Below, one piece after another: positions 4,592 through 7,201 of a DNA stretch of 7,201 nt. The position numbers and the translations under genes were made by a program. Positions within the stretch are counted from its first letter, which is position 1. Each line of letters begins with the position of its first letter. Source of the stretch: an uncultured Pseudomonadota bacterium (GTDB taxonomy: Bacteria; SAR324; NAC60-12); NCBI GenBank assembly GCA_913056375.1, contig CAJXNF010000143.1, positions 1 through 7,201 of the forward strand, read 5' to 3'. The notes beneath the pieces were generated by a model. That model made no database searches and was not told where the DNA came from. It saw nothing but the letters and a program-made list of their open reading frames with translations.

Positions 4592-5667
4592 TCAGGCTCT
4601 TTCACACCATAGTTTCCACCAAGTGTTCTGAATGCTTCCTCCAAATATGCCGGAATTGGGACTCCACGATCGGATCTTTCCTCTTTAACTCGCCACTCAC
4701 GATCTCCGGGTGCCATAACCTCCATTCCATCTTGCGCTGGCAAAGAACGCAGTTCCTGTAAATAGTTCTGCATCAATTCCATGAAAGTGGAACGAGAGAC
4801 AAACAGATCCGGCTTAAGAACCATGAAAAATTGGCCAAGATGCCTGGGAATGGACATATCGTCAGAGTTCATCTTTAAGATTTGTGAGCAAAAAGGCATT
4901 CCCGTTAGAGGTGAACAAAGCACTTCAATCATCCCCCCCAGAGCCGCACCCTTGTAGCTGTAGTCGTTACCACCAAAGGACTTAAGCGCAACGGCTTCTT
5001 TGTGATTCTTCGTTGGTTGTCCGTTTTTATCGACGGCAATATCGTCAGGTAATGGTCGTCCTTGAGCTCCATAATCAGCCACACGATTCCAAGGAACGCA
5101 GCTTGTCGCCATGTCTATCAGGTAAGGCGTATCATTGTCTAATGGTGCTGCGAAGGCGATGGGGTTTGTGCCATGAAAGGGCTTTTTTGATCCATGAGGC
5201 AAAACAAGTGTGTCTGTGTTAGAAAATCCAAAGGCCAGGAATCCCTCATTTGCAGCTTCTTCAACGTAACTACCAAGAGCTCCGAGATGGGAGGAGTGAA
5301 TCACTGAAATCATACTGATCCCATAAGTTTTGGCTCTTTGAATTCCCTCCTCAATCGCCCGATAAGATGCATAATGTCCGAAGCCGTTGTCAGCATTGAC
5401 CTCAACTGCGACTGGGGTTACTTCCCTCACTTCTAGATGCGATTTTCCATTGACACGCCCTCCTCGAACAACCTTTTCATAGTGTGGTAGTAATCGTACA
5501 CCATGGCTATCCACACCTTTTATAGAGGCTGAGCAGAGAGCTTTGGCAACTGCTGAAGCGCTCTCACTTCGGGTTCCTGCTTTTTCCAGAACAGTTATCA
5601 GGAACTGGTTTAATTCCTCCACGGAGGAACGCTTCATTTGATGTTCCCAGTCTCGATTTGCGCTCAT
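4582..5667 (-). CDS. Ldh2-family NAD(P)-dependent 2-oxoacid reductase (malate/L-lactate dehydrogenase type)
   Basis: The 361-aa protein belongs to the Ldh2/MDH2 family (malate, L-lactate, ureidoglycolate, diketogulonate and piperideine-carboxylate oxidoreductases), which has its own fold rather than a Rossmann fold. Signs are VDSHGVRLLPHY (52-63) with the conserved H55, NGFGHYAS (94-101), HSSHLGALGSYVEEAA (124-139), the strong GTNPIAFAAP (166-175) and YKGAALGGMIEVL further on. Length is normal. It starts 16 bp after the stop of the mannitol dehydrogenase-family gene, so the two form an operon. The ATG at 5667 has no clear ribosome site; an in-frame ATG at 5637 (M11) is preceded by GGGA and would begin just before the usual family start, so it may be the real one. 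Substrate cannot be fixed; a 2-keto sugar acid is suggested by the neighbour. Cytosolic. Confidence 0.9.
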   Translation of the reverse strand: MSANRDWEHQMKRSSVEELNQFLITVLEKAGTRSESASAVAKALCSASIKGVDSHGVRLLPHYEKVVRGGRVNGKSHLEVREVTPVAVEVNADNGFGHYASYRAIEEGIQRAKTYGISMISVIHSSHLGALGSYVEEAANEGFLAFGFSNTDTLVLPHGSKKPFHGTNPIAFAAPLDNDTPYLIDMATSCVPWNRVADYGAQGRPLPDDIAVDKNGQPTKNHKEAVALKSFGGNDYSYKGAALGGMIEVLCSPLTGMPFCSQILKMNSDDMSIPRHLGQFFMVLKPDLFVSRSTFMELMQNYLQELRSLPAQDGMEVMAPGDREWRVKEERSDRGVPIPAYLEEAFRTLGGNYGVKEPDYT

Positions 5668-5683
5668 CGAATGTCTCTGTTGA

Positions 5684-7168
5684 TTAGGCTATTACAGTTT
5701 GCCGTAGTACTGAACGGACTCCATTCTCCGTTAGTTCTTGAAGGACTGAGGTAAGTTGCTGAGAGAAAATAGTATGATTTGCCAGGTCCCTGCCGAAGAT
5801 TTCCTCTATTTGCAGTAATTGATTAACGTACTCTGAAGTTTTTTCACTATTCAACTGACCATTCAGGAATCCAGACTCTTGGGCAAGCTGTTGCAGCTTT
5901 GGAGTCAGGGGGTCCTGTACCTCAAAACTATTCCCATTCTCCTGAATTCCCGTCACATAGCGCATCCATCCTGCAATGGCGAGCAGGATCCTTTTTGGAA
6001 GTCGATTGGCAGCAAGATGATCACGGAGGGTGCCTAATAATCGTTGAGGAAGTTTCTGAGAGCCATCCATCGCAATTTGATAGAGGCGATGGTGGAGCTC
6101 TGGGTTTTGATAGCGTGCCATCAGGTCATGGGCATAGGACTGAAGATCAATCCCTGAGGGCATGCTTAGAGTTGGAATGATCTCATCCTGCCACATTCCA
6201 AGAAGGAGCTGTTGAAAATCAGAATCATTAGCGGCATCAGCAACAAACTCGTGGCCTGCCATGAAGCCTAAGTAAGCCAGGGTAGAGTGTGTGCCATTAA
6301 GCATTCTTAATTTCATATGCTCGAATGGTGTTACATCATTAACCATGGTTACCCCGACATCTTCCCAAGCCGGACGACCTGCACAGAAATTATCCTCGAG
6401 GACCCATTGAGAAAAACCCTCAGTGACTACAACCCCTTGATCTTCTAAGCCAAGCTGCTTTTGCACATTCTGACGATCTTTCTCTGTAGTTGCAGGTACG
6501 ATCCGGTCAACCATTGAGCTTGGGCAGGTAACTCGTTCATCGATCCAGTCCGCAAGCTCAGCATCACGAAGTTTTGCAAATTCGATGAGTAGTCCCCTCA
6601 GCACTTTGCCGTTGCTCGGCAGATTGTCACAACTAACGATGCTGAACGGACCTAAATCTTGTTTCCAACGCCGATAAAGTGCTTCACAAAGATAACCCAA
6701 GGCGGAGCTAGGTTGATTTGTGTTTTTGAGATCAGCTATTACTTGAGGATGTTTCTGGTTTAAACGACCCGTAGCTGGATCGTGGCAGTAGCCCTTTTCT
6801 GTGACTGTTAAGGAAACAATTTTGGTTTCTGGGTGACAAAGCCGATTGAGAACAGCTGCTGGGCTCTCAGGAGCACAAAGTACCTCACGAACTGCTCCGA
6901 TGACTTCCATCCGCTGCCCGCTGCGATCATTTTCCACCAGAGTGTAGAATCCATCTTGGGGAGCCAATTGATCTCGCACATTTGGGCTTCTAAGACTAAT
7001 CCCGGAGATAGTCCAGTTCCCAGGGTATAGGCTCAGTAACTTGTCAGTATACCAAGCCTGGTGAGCACGATGAAATGCGCCGATACCGAGATGAACCATA
7101 CCAATCCCACAGGATTCTCGGGGGTAGCGATTAGCAAATTTTTCTTGCAGTGCTACTGCGCGACTCAT
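5684..7168 (-). CDS. Mannitol dehydrogenase-family (long-chain) polyol/uronate oxidoreductase
   Basis: The 494-aa protein matches the long-chain mannitol dehydrogenase family, which includes mannitol 2-dehydrogenase, D-mannonate oxidoreductase (UxuB), tagaturonate reductase (UxaB) and arabinitol dehydrogenase. The N-terminal Rossmann domain shows VHLGIGAFHRAHQAWYTDKL (25-44); TVTEKGY (121-127) and SCDNLPSNG (179-187) follow, then PSSMVDRIVPATT (216-228). The catalytic signature KLRMLNGTH gives K286, N291 and H294, the same spacing as the K-N-H set known in Pseudomonas mannitol 2-dehydrogenase. Length is typical. GAGG four bases before the ATG is a clear ribosome site. It is the first gene of the operon with the Ldh2-family reductase; the promoter must lie mostly beyond the right edge, since only 33 bases precede the start. 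It reduces or oxidises a ketose, uronate or polyol with NAD(H) in the cytosol; which one is open. Confidence 0.93.
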   Translation of the reverse strand: MSRAVALQEKFANRYPRESCGIGMVHLGIGAFHRAHQAWYTDKLLSLYPGNWTISGISLRSPNVRDQLAPQDGFYTLVENDRSGQRMEVIGAVREVLCAPESPAAVLNRLCHPETKIVSLTVTEKGYCHDPATGRLNQKHPQVIADLKNTNQPSSALGYLCEALYRRWKQDLGPFSIVSCDNLPSNGKVLRGLLIEFAKLRDAELADWIDERVTCPSSMVDRIVPATTEKDRQNVQKQLGLEDQGVVVTEGFSQWVLEDNFCAGRPAWEDVGVTMVNDVTPFEHMKLRMLNGTHSTLAYLGFMAGHEFVADAANDSDFQQLLLGMWQDEIIPTLSMPSGIDLQSYAHDLMARYQNPELHHRLYQIAMDGSQKLPQRLLGTLRDHLAANRLPKRILLAIAGWMRYVTGIQENGNSFEVQDPLTPKLQQLAQESGFLNGQLNSEKTSEYVNQLLQIEEIFGRDLANHTIFSQQLTSVLQELTENGVRSVLRQTVIA

Positions 7169-7201
7169 TTTTCCTCATTGAATCGATAAGCTTTCTTTAC
7201 G

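Noticed and set aside
4504..4761. Plus-strand open frame spanning the convergent junction
   Set aside because: It overlaps both the SH3 domain end and the Ldh2-family C-terminus, each of which has recognisable family sequence.
5013..5222. Plus-strand open frame opposite the Ldh2-family gene
   Set aside because: It lies antisense to the GTNPIAFAAP region and has no recognisable protein features.
5899..7030. Plus-strand open frames opposite the mannitol dehydrogenase-family gene (5899-6180, 6833-7030)
   Set aside because: Both are antisense to a long conserved enzyme and lack ribosome sites and domains.

Overview
The window reads as an ordinary bacterial chromosome segment. The organism is probably a Gram-negative (proteobacterium-like) heterotroph with mid-range GC: the genes include a twin-arginine-type leader on an esterase, a membrane-anchored SH3 protein and an NAD(P)-dependent sugar-acid/polyol oxidation pair. 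I cannot name the lineage from sequence alone. No tRNA, rRNA, transposase, phage gene or CRISPR array is visible.

Layout, left to right. (1) Positions 1-812, minus strand: the first 270 codons of a FIST-domain sensory protein that runs off the left edge. (2) 813-1062: a divergent intergenic region with a long imperfect inverted repeat and a 13-bp palindrome. (3) 1063-2186, plus strand: msrB (methionine-R-sulfoxide reductase) overlapping an alpha/beta hydrolase by 4 bp. (4) 2187-2422: an intergenic region with a cluster of TGCCT repeats, then 2423-3286, a dienelactone hydrolase-family protein with an N-terminal RRxFL leader. (5) 3287-3602: a very AT-rich leader containing hairpins and a 13-bp stem that covers part of a strong Shine-Dalgarno sequence. 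It precedes a small orphan gene (3603-3830, 75 aa) that ends in a hairpin. (6) 3831-4133: a mostly featureless spacer, then a membrane-anchored bacterial SH3 protein (about 4137-4568). (7) 4582-7168, minus strand, convergent with the SH3 gene: a two-gene operon of a mannitol dehydrogenase-family oxidoreductase (upstream) and an Ldh2-family 2-oxoacid reductase (downstream), separated by 16 bp.

How the genes work together: the minus-strand pair is the clearest functional unit, probably for catabolism of a sugar acid or sugar alcohol. The msrB-hydrolase pair is translationally coupled, but no shared pathway is evident. The remaining genes look like single transcription units. The least explained part is the small gene at 3603-3830 with its structured 28%-GC leader; this is where I would look first for something undescribed. 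I do not see a clear new multi-gene system.
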